The translations under genes were made by a program, and so were the position numbers. Shown here in pieces: positions 25,256 through 34,023 of a stretch of 64,000 nucleotides of DNA. This DNA comes from Anoxynatronum sp033549305 (lineage in GTDB: Bacteria > Bacillota > Clostridia > Peptostreptococcales > Tindalliaceae). The stretch's first letter is position 1. The number at the start of each line of letters is the position of its first letter. The notes below the pieces were generated by a model, which had not been told where the DNA came from, ran no database searches, and was given only the letters and a program-made list of their open reading frames with translations. Where the stretch lies: assembly GCA_033549305.1 (NCBI GenBank), contig JAWSUV010000001.1, forward strand, positions 23,708 to 87,707, written 5' to 3'.

Positions 25256-26035
25256 TTATCTTTTTACCTTCCGCAACTCTTCCAGCAGCCGCGTATTCAG
25301 AATTCTGATATGCGTCCCCTTCATTCCAAGAGATCTTGACTCGATTACACCGGCACTTTCAAACTTTCTCAGGGCATTCACGATCACAGAGCGTGTAATG
25401 CCCACTCGGTCAGCAATTTTGCTGGCAACCAGCAGGCCTTCCGTACCATTTAACTCGTTAAAAATATGCTCCACTGCCTCCAGTTCAGAATAAGACAGGG
25501 TATCGATGGCCATTTTTACCACAGCTTTTTTTCTGGCCTCTTCTTCTATTTCATCAGATTTTGCCCTTAGAATTTCCAAACCCACTACTGTTGCGCTGTA
25601 TTCTGCCATCACCAGATCTTCATCTGTAAATTCCTTGTCATGCCGGGCCAAAACCATTGTGCCCAAGCGCTGTGCGCTGCCGTTGAGGGGAACAACCGTC
25701 ACCAGTTTGTTGTAACTCTGCACATCGTATTTAAATAGTTTTAACAGGGCATCTTTAGTGATATTTGATTGTGTTTCCGTCACTTGCAGCAACTGCTCAT
25801 TATACTCCTCAGGAAATCTCTTTTCTCCTGTCTGCTCATCCAGTATGATCGGACAGTCGGATGTGTCGGTCAGGCTGACACCCAGTACTTTACCTTTTGA
25901 ACTTGACACATACACATTCGCATCAAGAATGTCGCTGAGAATGCGGCAGAGTTCATTAAAGGACACTGCATTTTCTGACGATTTTTGAAGAATCGAGTTA
26001 ATTCTTCGTGTTTTTTCTAACAATGATGCTGACAT
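25256..26035 (-). CDS. codY: GTP- and branched-chain amino acid-sensing global repressor CodY
   Basis: The protein is 259 residues, the family length. An N-terminal GAF ligand-binding domain (about 1-155) is joined by a long helix to a winged helix-turn-helix with ASKIADRVGITRSVIVNALRKFES (about 205-228). CodY represses biosynthesis, transport and stationary-phase genes when GTP and branched-chain amino acids are high. AAAAGGAGG lies 7 bases before the ATG. A candidate CodY box covers its promoter region. hslVU, xerC and trmFO, neighbours in Bacillus, are absent here. Confidence 0.97.
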   Translation of the reverse strand: MSASLLEKTRRINSILQKSSENAVSFNELCRILSDILDANVYVSSSKGKVLGVSLTDTSDCPIILDEQTGEKRFPEEYNEQLLQVTETQSNITKDALLKLFKYDVQSYNKLVTVVPLNGSAQRLGTMVLARHDKEFTDEDLVMAEYSATVVGLEILRAKSDEIEEEARKKAVVKMAIDTLSYSELEAVEHIFNELNGTEGLLVASKIADRVGITRSVIVNALRKFESAGVIESRSLGMKGTHIRILNTRLLEELRKVKR

Positions 26036-26061
26036 TACTGAACCTCCTTTTAGTTGTCATG

Positions 26062-26086
26062 GTTATATGATGTCCTTTCATATAAC
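26062..26086. repeat. 9-bp inverted repeat in the codY leader
   Basis: GTTATATGA and TCATATAAC are perfect inverted repeats separated by 7 bases, between the putative codY promoter and its ribosome-binding site. It may be an operator or an mRNA hairpin. Confidence 0.6.
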
Positions 26087-26105
26087 GCGCTTTCTATATA
26101 ATCAA

Positions 26106-26134
26106 ATCCTATCATAATTATTCTAAAAATTCAA
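26106..26134 (-). promoter_or_regulatory. Candidate codY promoter with an overlapping CodY box
   Basis: TTGAAT (26129-26134) and TAGGAT (26106-26111, extended by TG) are 17 bp apart. Bases 26117-26131 read AATTTTTAGAATAAT on the minus strand and match 12 of 15 positions of the CodY consensus AATTTTCWGAAAATT. The box covers the spacer and part of the -35, as expected for autorepression. The promoter hexamers are only moderate, and another pair (TTGATT/TATGAA) lies downstream. Confidence 0.45.
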
Positions 26135-28230
26135 TTTGTTTTTTCCTGATCTTTTTCCTCGAACGACCTTTCATAAGAACACGCCTTGTTAGGACACACC
26201 AGCTTTGTTCCTTTTTTTGTTCTCTTGATCACGAGCAGCGAATCACATGTTGGACATTTCTCATTAACCGGTTGGTTCCATGATACAAAGCGGCATTCCG
26301 GGAATTGGTTGCACCCATAAAAAACCCGCCCTTTTTTAGATTTTCGTTCAACTATTTCACCTTCCTCACAAAGCGGACAAGGCACATCAATTTTTTTCAC
26401 AAAAGGTTTTGTGTTGCTGCATTCGGGGTAGGCTGAGCAGGCTAGAAACTTACCGTACCTGCCGTATTTTATGAGCATTGGAGCACCGCATTTTTCACAG
26501 ATTTCATCACTTTTTTCAACAAAATCAACTTCTTCGACATGTTCCTCCGCATGTTGAAGCATCTTTTCAAACGGATCATAGAATTCTCTGATTAACTGTT
26601 TCCAGTCTTCTTCACCGTCTTCTATTTCATCCAGCTGTTTTTCCATGCGGGCTGTAAAATTCACGTCGATAATTTTATCAAAATAATCTTCCAGCAGCCG
26701 TGTCACAAGAATCCCCAGTTCAGTAGGTTTGAGGTTCTTGGCTTCTTTCATCACATAACCACGGGCTAGAATGGTACTGATGGTCGGTGCGTATGTGCTT
26801 GGTCTGCCAATGCCAAGTTCTTCCATTGCTTTAACAAGTGTCGCTTCCGTATAGCGGGCAGGCGGTTGCGTAAAGTGCTGTGTTGGAAGGGTTTTCCTTT
26901 GGGTGAAAACATCGCCTTTTTCAATTGCCGGCAGCAGTTGGTCTTTCGCCACAGATGCAAAACTGTAGACTTTTAAGAAACCATCGAAGATCAGCCTTGA
27001 TCCATTGGCTCTAAACTGACATTTCTCCACTTCCATGGTTACTGTGATATTTTGGTAGAGGGCTGCTTTCATCCGACTGGCAACAAATCGTTCCCAGATA
27101 AGTTTGTATAATTTATACTGATCATTGTTCAGATACGCTTTAATGCTGTCCGGCGTTTTTTCGACATCAGAGGGACGGATGGCTTCATGCGCATCCTGTA
27201 TTGATTTGTTTGACTGTTTCTTCTTAACAATGGCTTTATCTGGCCGAAGATAATCTTTTCCATAAGCCGATTCAATATACTCACGGACATTCTTATTGGC
27301 CTCTTCAGAAATGCGGGTCGAATCTGTTCGAAGGTAGGTGATCAATCCCACACTGCCCTCTTTTCCCAGGTCAATCCCTTCGTAAAGCTGCTGGGCAACC
27401 ATCATGGCCTTGCGCGTGGCATATCCCAGGCGGTTGGCAGCTTCCTGCTGCAATGTACTCGTCGTGAAAGGATCTGATGGATTCCGTCTTTTTTCACTTT
27501 CTTTGATCTGTGTCGCTGTCAGTATTTTACCCTTGATCAGATGAAGAATCCGTTGAACGTCTTCTTCAGTTGTAAGTTTTTTGTGCCCCATTTCATCCTG
27601 ATGAAATTGAACATTCACTTTTTCCTTTTTTCGGCTTTCCAGTTCCAATTCAAGATTCCAGTATTCCTGAGGAATGAATTGATTGATTTCTTCTTCTCTG
27701 TCCTTAATCATTTTGGTGGCAACCGATTGAACCCGACCGGCACTGAGTCCTTTGCGCAGTTTCTTCCACAGCAGCGGACTTAGTTTGTACCCCACCAGCC
27801 TGTCCAACACTCGTCTCGCCTGTTGTGCATCCACCAGTTTTTTGTCAATGATTCTCGGGTTTTTTACGGCAGCTTTAATGGCATTCTTCGTAATTTCATT
27901 GAAAACGATACGACAGGGTTCATCATCCTTCAAATTCAGGGCATTCGCTAAATGCCAGGAGATAGCCTCACCTTCACGGTCAAGGTCAGTTGCCAGCAGG
28001 ATTTTGTTTGCTTTCTTTGCTTCTTTTTTAATCTCATTTAATATTGGTCCTTTGCCCCGGATCGTGATATATTGTGGTTCAAAATCTTTTTCAATTTCTA
28101 CTCCGATTTTACTTTTGGGCAGATCAATGATATGTCCGACAGTTGCCTTTACAGTGTAATGGCTGCCGAGAAACTTCTTGATGGTTTTCGCTTTTGCCGG
28201 GGACTCGACAATGACCAGTGATTTGGACAT
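26131..28230 (-). CDS. topA: DNA topoisomerase I
   Basis: The protein is 699 residues. The N-terminal Toprim domain (SLVIVESPAKAKTIKKFLG, then DLDREGEAI) precedes the catalytic LITYLRTDSTRIS with the active-site tyrosine. Three C-terminal C4 zinc ribbons (from about 590) end the protein. It relaxes negative supercoils by single-strand passage. ATG 28230 has AGAGGTG 6 bases upstream and starts at the conserved MSKSLVIVESP. Confidence 0.98.
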   Translation of the reverse strand: MSKSLVIVESPAKAKTIKKFLGSHYTVKATVGHIIDLPKSKIGVEIEKDFEPQYITIRGKGPILNEIKKEAKKANKILLATDLDREGEAISWHLANALNLKDDEPCRIVFNEITKNAIKAAVKNPRIIDKKLVDAQQARRVLDRLVGYKLSPLLWKKLRKGLSAGRVQSVATKMIKDREEEINQFIPQEYWNLELELESRKKEKVNVQFHQDEMGHKKLTTEEDVQRILHLIKGKILTATQIKESEKRRNPSDPFTTSTLQQEAANRLGYATRKAMMVAQQLYEGIDLGKEGSVGLITYLRTDSTRISEEANKNVREYIESAYGKDYLRPDKAIVKKKQSNKSIQDAHEAIRPSDVEKTPDSIKAYLNNDQYKLYKLIWERFVASRMKAALYQNITVTMEVEKCQFRANGSRLIFDGFLKVYSFASVAKDQLLPAIEKGDVFTQRKTLPTQHFTQPPARYTEATLVKAMEELGIGRPSTYAPTISTILARGYVMKEAKNLKPTELGILVTRLLEDYFDKIIDVNFTARMEKQLDEIEDGEEDWKQLIREFYDPFEKMLQHAEEHVEEVDFVEKSDEICEKCGAPMLIKYGRYGKFLACSAYPECSNTKPFVKKIDVPCPLCEEGEIVERKSKKGRVFYGCNQFPECRFVSWNQPVNEKCPTCDSLLVIKRTKKGTKLVCPNKACSYERSFEEKDQEKTN

Positions 28231-28267
28231 GGTAACACCTCTTTTGTAATTTAAAAACTCACGCACG

Positions 28268-28296
28268 ATTATATCAGGTTATCAGCGTACTGTAAA
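28268..28296 (-). promoter_or_regulatory. Sigma-A promoter of topA
   Basis: TTTACA (28291-28296), a 17-bp spacer and a perfect TATAAT (28268-28273) with an extended TG lie on the minus strand at the end of dprA, about 30 bases before the topA ribosome-binding site. Confidence 0.8.
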
Positions 28297-29370
28297 TCTT
28301 TTGCCGGGATGCTGTTCAACCAATCCTTTTAATTCCAATACTGTCAGAATGCCATTCAGCACGGAAACGGATAATCCTGTATCGATAATCAACTGTTCCA
28401 GCTGGGTCGGTCCTTTATGTACGGCAGTCATCACTAAACGCTCATCTTCACTGAGGGAAACTGTCCGCATCTCAGCAGACAGCTGGAGTAAATCCTGTGG
28501 CAGCAGCGATCTCAACGGACTGATCAGGTCCTCTGTTTCTAAAACCATTCTGGCGCCATCACGAAGCAGTCGGTTGGTACCGGCACTCAGGGCACTGTTG
28601 ATGCTGCCCGGCAGTGCAAACACGTCTCTTCCCTGCTCCATGGCGAAGTCGGCCGTGATTAGTGCTCCGCTGCGTTCGCCTGCTTCCACGACAAATACAC
28701 CGATGGAAAGTCCGCTGATGATCCGGTTTCGTGCCGGAAAAAAATGTTTCTGCGGTTCAGTTCCTGGTCCATATTCACTGATAATAGTCCCGGAAAGCGC
28801 CATCTGTTCATAGAGTGACCGGTTTGATGCCGGATATACCTGATCAATGCCGCCGCCCAGCACCCCCACGCTGTAACCGCCTGCTTCGAGACAGCTTTGA
28901 TGTCCCGCAGCATCAATGCCGTAAGCCAGTCCGCTGACAACGCCCACGCCGAAATGCGCGAGTTCACGGGCAAAGTGGCCGGCCGCCCATTTTCCATAGG
29001 TGGTAGCTTTTCGCGCACCAACAATGCCGATCATTGGAACGGAAGCAAGGGGTTTCCCTTTCAAATACAGGACCCAGGGCGGATCATAGATCTGCTTTAA
29101 ATCATGCGGGTAATCATCATCCAGCAGCGTCAAAACCTGGTATGCAGACTGCACGTCATGCACCTGGCGTTTCATTGACTCCTGATCCCGAACCACATTT
29201 TTGATGATATGTTCACGGAAGGGGCTTTTCCCAAGCACCGCTCCCAACTGTTCGTCTTTTGCCCGGAATATTTCCTGGAATGAGCCGAAATAATCATATA
29301 ACGCCGTCAGTGGTTTTGAGTAATACAAGCCAGCAAGGCTTAATGCGATCACACACTCCCGCTCTTCCAT
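28282..29370 (-). CDS. dprA: DNA-processing protein DprA/Smf
   Basis: The protein is 362 residues. An N-terminal helical domain precedes a Rossmann-like core with GIVGARKATTYG and VSGLAYGIDAAGH, and a C-terminal winged helix follows. DprA loads RecA on incoming single-stranded DNA during transformation. ATG 29370 has AAAAGGAG 8 bases upstream overlapping the comM stop; longer frames upstream run into comM. The pair with a ComM-like gene is typical. Confidence 0.95.
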   Translation of the reverse strand: MEERECVIALSLAGLYYSKPLTALYDYFGSFQEIFRAKDEQLGAVLGKSPFREHIIKNVVRDQESMKRQVHDVQSAYQVLTLLDDDYPHDLKQIYDPPWVLYLKGKPLASVPMIGIVGARKATTYGKWAAGHFARELAHFGVGVVSGLAYGIDAAGHQSCLEAGGYSVGVLGGGIDQVYPASNRSLYEQMALSGTIISEYGPGTEPQKHFFPARNRIISGLSIGVFVVEAGERSGALITADFAMEQGRDVFALPGSINSALSAGTNRLLRDGARMVLETEDLISPLRSLLPQDLLQLSAEMRTVSLSEDERLVMTAVHKGPTQLEQLIIDTGLSVSVLNGILTVLELKGLVEQHPGKRFTVR

Positions 29371-29374
29371 GCCA

Positions 29375-30910
29375 TCAGCTCCTTTTAAAATGATGCAGGG
29401 TTCTGAACTGCAGCGCTTCTGCCAGATGATACTGAAGGATCTGTTCGCTGAGATCCAGATCGGCAATGGTTCTTGCCACTTTGAGAACCCTGTGATAGGC
29501 ACGAGCGCTTAGTTTCATTTTATTGAAAGCTTCTTTCATCATCGTCTCTGCTTTTGGTTCCAGAGTACAATACCGCTGAATTTTTGCCGCGCTGATCCCG
29601 GCGTTGGTCCGATTTTTCTGGTGAGAATACCGCGCATACTGCATCTCTCTGGCCTTTTTAACTCTTTCCTTCACCATCAGCACATCATCCTTTTTCTTAG
29701 GCTGCGTCAGATCATCGTATGCAATACGGCGTGCTTCCACGAAAAGATCCATGCGATCCAGCAATGGCCCGGATATCCGGTTAGCATAACGCTGTACTTG
29801 ATAAGGCGCACATTGGCAGGAGCTTCCTTCCTCCTCAAATCCATAGTACCCGCAGGGACATGGATTGAGTGCCGCCACCAGCATGAATTCACTGGGGAAT
29901 GTAAAGGAACCTGCCGATCGTGAGACCACCACCTGCCCGTCTTCCAATGGCTGTCGGAGTATTTCCAGTGATCGTTTATCAAATTCAGGCAGTTCGTCCA
30001 GAAATAAAACACCCCGATGGCTCAGGGAGATTTCTCCCGGCCGTGGTATTCGGCCTCCTCCCGTTAACGCTATGGATGAAGTCGTATGATGCGGGGCGCG
30101 GAAAGGTCTTTGCTTAAAAAAAGCCCTGTCCGGCGTCAACAGGCCGGCAGCACTGTATATAACAGCCACTTCCATGGATTCTTCGAAATTCATATCCGGC
30201 AAAATCGATGGCAGTCTCCTGGCCGCCATGGTTTTACCGGAACCTGGAGGGCCCACCATAATCAGGTTATGACCGCCGGCAGCGGCAATTTCCAATGCCC
30301 GTTTTACATTTTCCTGTCCCTGTAGATCGTTGATGTTTTCCAGGGGTGCGGTTTTTATATGTTCTGCCGGGATGACGCTTTCAGCAGGAACAAAAATAAT
30401 TTCTTCCCTCAATTGCCGTACAAGTTCGGCCAGACTTTTCACAAAACAACACTGGAGGCCTTTCAACAGACTGGCTTCAAAACGATTCTCCCAGGGAATG
30501 ATTACGCGCTCATAGCCCATTCGCTGCAATTCCATAATCATGGGCAGCACGCCGTTTACCCGGAGGATGGATCCGTCAAGCGACAGTTCCCCTATCACCA
30601 CGGTGTCTCCGAGCACATGCCCGGGAATCTGTCCTGTGGCCATTAACACCGCCAACGCTATGGGTAAATCAAAGTGTGTTCCCTCTTTGCGCGAATCAGC
30701 CGGAGCCAGATTAATGGTCACGCGCTGCATCGGAAATTCCAGTCCGTTGTTATCAATGGCTGCCCGAACACGGTCGCGCGACTCTTTTACCGCCGCATCC
30801 GGCAGTCCCACAATATTGACAGCGGGCAGTCCATTGGCTGTATCAACTTCCACATCAATCTTTAACACCTGCAGCCCAATTAGGCTGGCTGTTGTTGACT
30901 TAGCAAGCAT
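29375..30910 (-). CDS. comM: YifB/ComM-family Mg-chelatase-like AAA+ ATPase
   Basis: The protein is 511 residues. An N-terminal Lon-like domain (NIVGLPDAAVKESRDRVRAA) precedes an AAA+ module with Walker A MVGPPGSGKTM (about residue 218) and Walker B VLFLDELPEF. A cysteine cluster (CPCGYYG, CQC) and a C-terminal helical lid follow. ComM helicases aid branch migration in natural transformation in some species. ATG 30910 is used (AAGGA about 10 bases upstream); GTG 30919 is too close to it. Confidence 0.92.
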   Translation of the reverse strand: MLAKSTTASLIGLQVLKIDVEVDTANGLPAVNIVGLPDAAVKESRDRVRAAIDNNGLEFPMQRVTINLAPADSRKEGTHFDLPIALAVLMATGQIPGHVLGDTVVIGELSLDGSILRVNGVLPMIMELQRMGYERVIIPWENRFEASLLKGLQCCFVKSLAELVRQLREEIIFVPAESVIPAEHIKTAPLENINDLQGQENVKRALEIAAAGGHNLIMVGPPGSGKTMAARRLPSILPDMNFEESMEVAVIYSAAGLLTPDRAFFKQRPFRAPHHTTSSIALTGGGRIPRPGEISLSHRGVLFLDELPEFDKRSLEILRQPLEDGQVVVSRSAGSFTFPSEFMLVAALNPCPCGYYGFEEEGSSCQCAPYQVQRYANRISGPLLDRMDLFVEARRIAYDDLTQPKKKDDVLMVKERVKKAREMQYARYSHQKNRTNAGISAAKIQRYCTLEPKAETMMKEAFNKMKLSARAYHRVLKVARTIADLDLSEQILQYHLAEALQFRTLHHFKRS

Positions 30911-30943
30911 GTGCAACACATCCTTCCATATGATGTCGTATCT

Positions 30944-31300
30944 TTAAAAAAGGGAAAAAGCGTTGGGAAGATGCACCACTTTAGTAGGATTATGGTCTTG
31001 ATAGATTTCAACCACATCAAAACGAAAGCGTTGATGCGCGATTCGGTAGCGCTGTATGTATTGCTGTGCGGTTTTAATGATGACCCGCTGTTTCGCTAAT
31101 GTAACGGCTTCCCGGGGCAGGCCGTAACGTGAATTTCGGCGTGTTTTTACCTCAACAAACACCATCATCTGATCTTTTTGCATAATCAGGTCGATTTCCC
31201 CGAAACGACAGCGGTAGTTTTGACAGACCAGCGTATAACCCTGTTCTTGAAGAAAGGAAAGGGCCTTTTTTTCACCGTCCTTGCCGGTTTGGTGATTCAT
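30944..31300 (-). CDS. yraN: YraN-family (UPF0102) endonuclease-like protein
   Basis: The protein is 118 residues. It has the restriction-endonuclease-like core GEIDLIMQKDQMMVFVEVKTR (split here as GEIDLIM and FVEVKTR, about 40-62), with the D-ExK metal site, and the trailing RFDVVEI. The function is not established; the fold predicts a nuclease. ATG 31300 has AAAAAGGTG upstream and overlaps the rnhB stop as ATGA. The upstream in-frame extension lies inside rnhB. Confidence 0.92.
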   Translation of the reverse strand: MNHQTGKDGEKKALSFLQEQGYTLVCQNYRCRFGEIDLIMQKDQMMVFVEVKTRRNSRYGLPREAVTLAKQRVIIKTAQQYIQRYRIAHQRFRFDVVEIYQDHNPTKVVHLPNAFSLF

Positions 31301-31929
31301 GTCAGACACCTTTTTGTTGCCATGATTTTCTGTATGAAGCTTTTCCGGTGCAATGGTGTGGGACCGTGAGCCAACAGCGCTTCCCGATGAATTTTTGTGC
31401 CATAACCCTTGTGTTTGTCGAGCCCGTACAGAGGATAGGTGCGATGCCATTCCTGGCACATCCGGTCGCGGGTAACTTTCGCCACGATAGATGCAGCAGC
31501 AATGCCATGTACCTGGTCCTCTCCGTGAATGATTGCCTGCTGGGGATAGGGAAGATCGAGGATTTCAGCATCAATCAGGAGAGCTTCGGGCGTCATGATT
31601 TGCCCGTCAGCTGTTTTAAGCTGGTTGATCGCCATGATCATTGCTTGTCGGGATGCCTGTTTAATATTGATCCGTTCGATCTCTTCCACTGAAACAACAC
31701 CAACACCGATTGCCACCGCTTTTTCGATAATGTGAGCGTAATACAATTCCCGTTTTTTTTCGGATAGTTTTTTTGAATCCTTCACTCCCTCAATGATCTC
31801 AAAAGGCTTCAGAATCACTGCTGCGGCGACTACCGGTCCAAAAAGACATCCCCGGCCCACTTCGTCGCAGCAGGCAATTCGCTTGATACCGTTTTCCCAT
31901 AACGCTCTTTCATAAGCCATCGGATTCAT
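31297..31929 (-). CDS. rnhB: Ribonuclease HII
   Basis: The protein is 210 residues. Catalytic carboxylates lie in CDEVGRGCLFGPVVAAAV (about 21-38), LIDAEIL and AKVTRDR. It nicks RNA in RNA-DNA hybrids and at single ribonucleotides. The ATG overlaps the rbgA stop as ATGA with GATGAGGTG upstream. It is translationally coupled on both sides, to rbgA and yraN. Confidence 0.96.
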   Translation of the reverse strand: MNPMAYERALWENGIKRIACCDEVGRGCLFGPVVAAAVILKPFEIIEGVKDSKKLSEKKRELYYAHIIEKAVAIGVGVVSVEEIERINIKQASRQAMIMAINQLKTADGQIMTPEALLIDAEILDLPYPQQAIIHGEDQVHGIAAASIVAKVTRDRMCQEWHRTYPLYGLDKHKGYGTKIHREALLAHGPTPLHRKSFIQKIMATKRCLT

Positions 31930-32783
31930 TTTGACACCTCATCATCAGGTTTTTCCAGTGATATTTTGCCAATCCTGCCACCACGGAATTCATCAAGGAC
32001 AATGATCGCTGCACGCAGAAGGTCTGCCTCTCCGCCGCGCATGATACAGCCGCGCACCTGTGCAATCCATTCCATATAGGCCAGGGGTGATACTGTGATG
32101 TCACCGCCATATCGGACTTGCAGCTCATGTGGGTATTTCTGGAGCAGCTCCCTGATTAAGTCATGCGCCAGCTCCTGCTGATCGATGATCTCATCACGAA
32201 TAGCACCTGTTTGTGCCAGGTGAATTCCCGTCAGCGGATCTTCAAACTTTGGCCATAAGATTCCAGGTGTATCCAGTAATTCAATCTGTGCATGGACACG
32301 AATCCACTGTTTTCCACGGGTGACACCAGGTTTATCGCCCGTTTTTGCGCTGCCTTTCCCAACCAGCTGATTAATAATGGTCGATTTCCCGACATTGGGG
32401 ATTCCGACAACCATCACCCGCGCCGGTCTGGGTTTTCGACCCCGGCTGGTTAGATGGGCAGTCTTTTCAGCAAAAGCCGCTTTTACCGCTTCCAGAATAT
32501 GCCGTCGGGAACCACCCGCAACGGAATTGGTTTTGATCACCAGCAGTCCCACTGCTTCAAAATGCCGTTGCCAATCTTCCGTCACCCTATCATCCGCCAG
32601 ATCCGATTTATTAAGTACGACGATCCTTTTTTTGTGCAGCAGGATCGAAGAAAGCTTTGGATTGCTGCTGCTTCTCGGAATCCGTGCATCCAGAAGTTCC
32701 AACACTACATCAATGAGCTGGAGCTGTTCTTTCAGCAATTCTTCTGTTTTCTTCATGTGCCCCGGGTACCAGTTAATACTCAT
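31926..32783 (-). CDS. rbgA: Ribosome biogenesis GTPase RbgA/YlqF
   Basis: The protein is 285 residues. It is a circularly permuted GTPase: NKSDLAD (G4, about 62) precedes GIPNVGKST (G1, about 130) and DTPG (G3, about 178), and a C-terminal RNA-binding domain follows. It matures the 50S subunit (L16 incorporation). The start at 32783 matches the conserved MSINWYPGHM and has AGAGGTG 9 bases upstream. Confidence 0.96.
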   Translation of the reverse strand: MSINWYPGHMKKTEELLKEQLQLIDVVLELLDARIPRSSSNPKLSSILLHKKRIVVLNKSDLADDRVTEDWQRHFEAVGLLVIKTNSVAGGSRRHILEAVKAAFAEKTAHLTSRGRKPRPARVMVVGIPNVGKSTIINQLVGKGSAKTGDKPGVTRGKQWIRVHAQIELLDTPGILWPKFEDPLTGIHLAQTGAIRDEIIDQQELAHDLIRELLQKYPHELQVRYGGDITVSPLAYMEWIAQVRGCIMRGGEADLLRAAIIVLDEFRGGRIGKISLEKPDDEVSK

Positions 32784-32806
32784 CTCATTACTCACCTCTA
32801 TAATGA

Positions 32807-32828
32807 AAGGGACTGCTATGAGTCCCTT
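32807..32828 (-). terminator. Hairpin after rplS (weak terminator)
   Basis: AAGGGACT and AGTCCCTT pair perfectly around a 6-base loop just past the rplS stop codon. The following TTCATTATAG is a poor T-run, so read-through into rbgA is expected. Confidence 0.6.
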
Positions 32829-32832
32829 ATCA

Positions 32833-33177
32833 TTACCGTTTTTCTTTGATTTTAAAAGCGGCTTTTCCAATTCTGTCACGAATGTAGTGAAGCTTGGCTC
32901 GTCTGACTTTACCTCTTTTTATCACCTGGATTTTGTCAATCTTGGGCGAGTGTACTGGAAATGTTCTTTCCACGCCGACACCGGATGCAATTCTGCGCAC
33001 TGTGAATGTTTCACGAATGCCACCACCCTGACGCTTAATCACAATGCCTTCAAACACCTGAATACGTTCCCGCGTTCCTTCTTTAACTTTGACATGCACC
33101 TTTACAGTGTCGCCTGTATTAAAGATTATTTGGTCCTTATTCAAACGTTCCTGTTCTAATGTACGAATTAAGTCCAT
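32833..33177 (-). CDS. rplS: 50S ribosomal protein L19
   Basis: The protein is 114 residues with the L19 signatures GDTVKVHVKVKEGTRERIQ and RTFPVHSPKIDKIQVIKRG. It lies at the subunit interface. ATG 33177 has AAGGAGGG 6 bases upstream. It has its own extended -10 promoter and leader although it follows trmD, as in other Firmicutes. Confidence 0.98.
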   Translation of the reverse strand: MDLIRTLEQERLNKDQIIFNTGDTVKVHVKVKEGTRERIQVFEGIVIKRQGGGIRETFTVRRIASGVGVERTFPVHSPKIDKIQVIKRGKVRRAKLHYIRDRIGKAAFKIKEKR

Positions 33178-33199
33178 GTTTGTCCCTCCTTCCTCAATA

Positions 33200-33232
33200 A
33201 CGTTCATATGCCATAACTCCACAGAGGAACGT
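33200..33232 (-). promoter_or_regulatory. Folded rplS leader, candidate L19 leader RNA
   Basis: ACGTTC and GAACGT close a 21-base region that contains a small CTC-TGTG-GAG hairpin. The TTCCTC in its 5' arm can alternatively pair with GAGGAA just before the ribosome-binding site. An L19 leader family is known upstream of rplS in low-GC Gram-positives; identity here is inferred. Confidence 0.5.
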
Positions 33233-33247
33233 CTGTCATATCAAGTC

Positions 33248-33276
33248 ATTATACCATGCAGATCAATGCGGTACAA
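33248..33276 (-). promoter_or_regulatory. Extended -10 promoter of rplS
   Basis: A perfect TATAAT (33248-33253) is preceded by TGG, with a weak -35 TTGTAC (33271-33276) 17 bp away, in the gap after trmD. It starts the rplS leader transcript. Confidence 0.65.
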
Positions 33277-33282
33277 TCCTGT

Positions 33283-34023
33283 TCATCGTTCTTGTTGCAA
33301 TGTATGAAGCCACTCCAGTTCCTCTTTGGTTAACAGCGATTCATCGATCAGATCAGGCCGTTTGAGCCAGGTTTCCCTGATAGCCTGATACTGGCGCCAC
33401 TGTCGAATCTTCTCATGATGCCCCGATAAAAGCACTTCCGGAACCTGCAAATTTCTGAAAACCGGCGGCCTTGTATAGTGAGGATATTCCAGTAGTCCGC
33501 CATAAAGGGATTCTTCCTGATAGCTCAGATCTTCCTTCAGAACGCCTGGAATCATACGTGCGATGGCATCGACCATGACAGCTGCAGGCAGTTCTCCGCC
33601 CGTCAGGACGTAATCACCAATGGAAATCTCGTCGGTCACCAGTTCATCGATCACACGCTGGTCGACACCTTCATAATGACCGCACAGAATAATCAAAGAT
33701 TTCTCCTGAGCCAGTTCTTCTGCCATCTGCTGTGTAAACAGTCGGCCTTTAGGTGTGCAGTAAATGGTTCTAACCGGCGCATCCGTGTGAAGCTGTTCTG
33801 TGACTGCTTCATGGACATTGAAAATGGGCTGAGGTGTCATCACCATACCGCATCCGCCGCCATAAGGGTAGTCATCGACACTTTTATGCCGGTTATCCGC
33901 ATAGTCACGGATTTGATGACATATCACCTGCAACAGCTCCTGATCACATGCTCTTTTCAGGATACTGTGACTGAAAATCTGTTCCAGCATTTCAGGAAAC
34001 AGTGTCAGTATATGAATGTTCAT
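33283..34023 (-). CDS. trmD: tRNA (guanine-N1)-methyltransferase
   Basis: The protein is 246 residues. It is a SPOUT knot methyltransferase: DDYPYGGGCGMVM (about 50-62), LCGHYEGVDQRV and the SIGDYVLTGGELPA knot. It methylates G37 next to the anticodon of some tRNAs. The ATG overlaps the rimM stop as ATGA. Confidence 0.98.
   Translation of the reverse strand: MNIHILTLFPEMLEQIFSHSILKRACDQELLQVICHQIRDYADNRHKSVDDYPYGGGCGMVMTPQPIFNVHEAVTEQLHTDAPVRTIYCTPKGRLFTQQMAEELAQEKSLIILCGHYEGVDQRVIDELVTDEISIGDYVLTGGELPAAVMVDAIARMIPGVLKEDLSYQEESLYGGLLEYPHYTRPPVFRNLQVPEVLLSGHHEKIRQWRQYQAIRETWLKRPDLIDESLLTKEELEWLHTLQQER

Noticed and set aside
32377..33159. A 260-codon open frame on the plus strand
   Set aside because: It runs antisense across rbgA and rplS, two certain genes, and crosses their intergenic region without any start signal.
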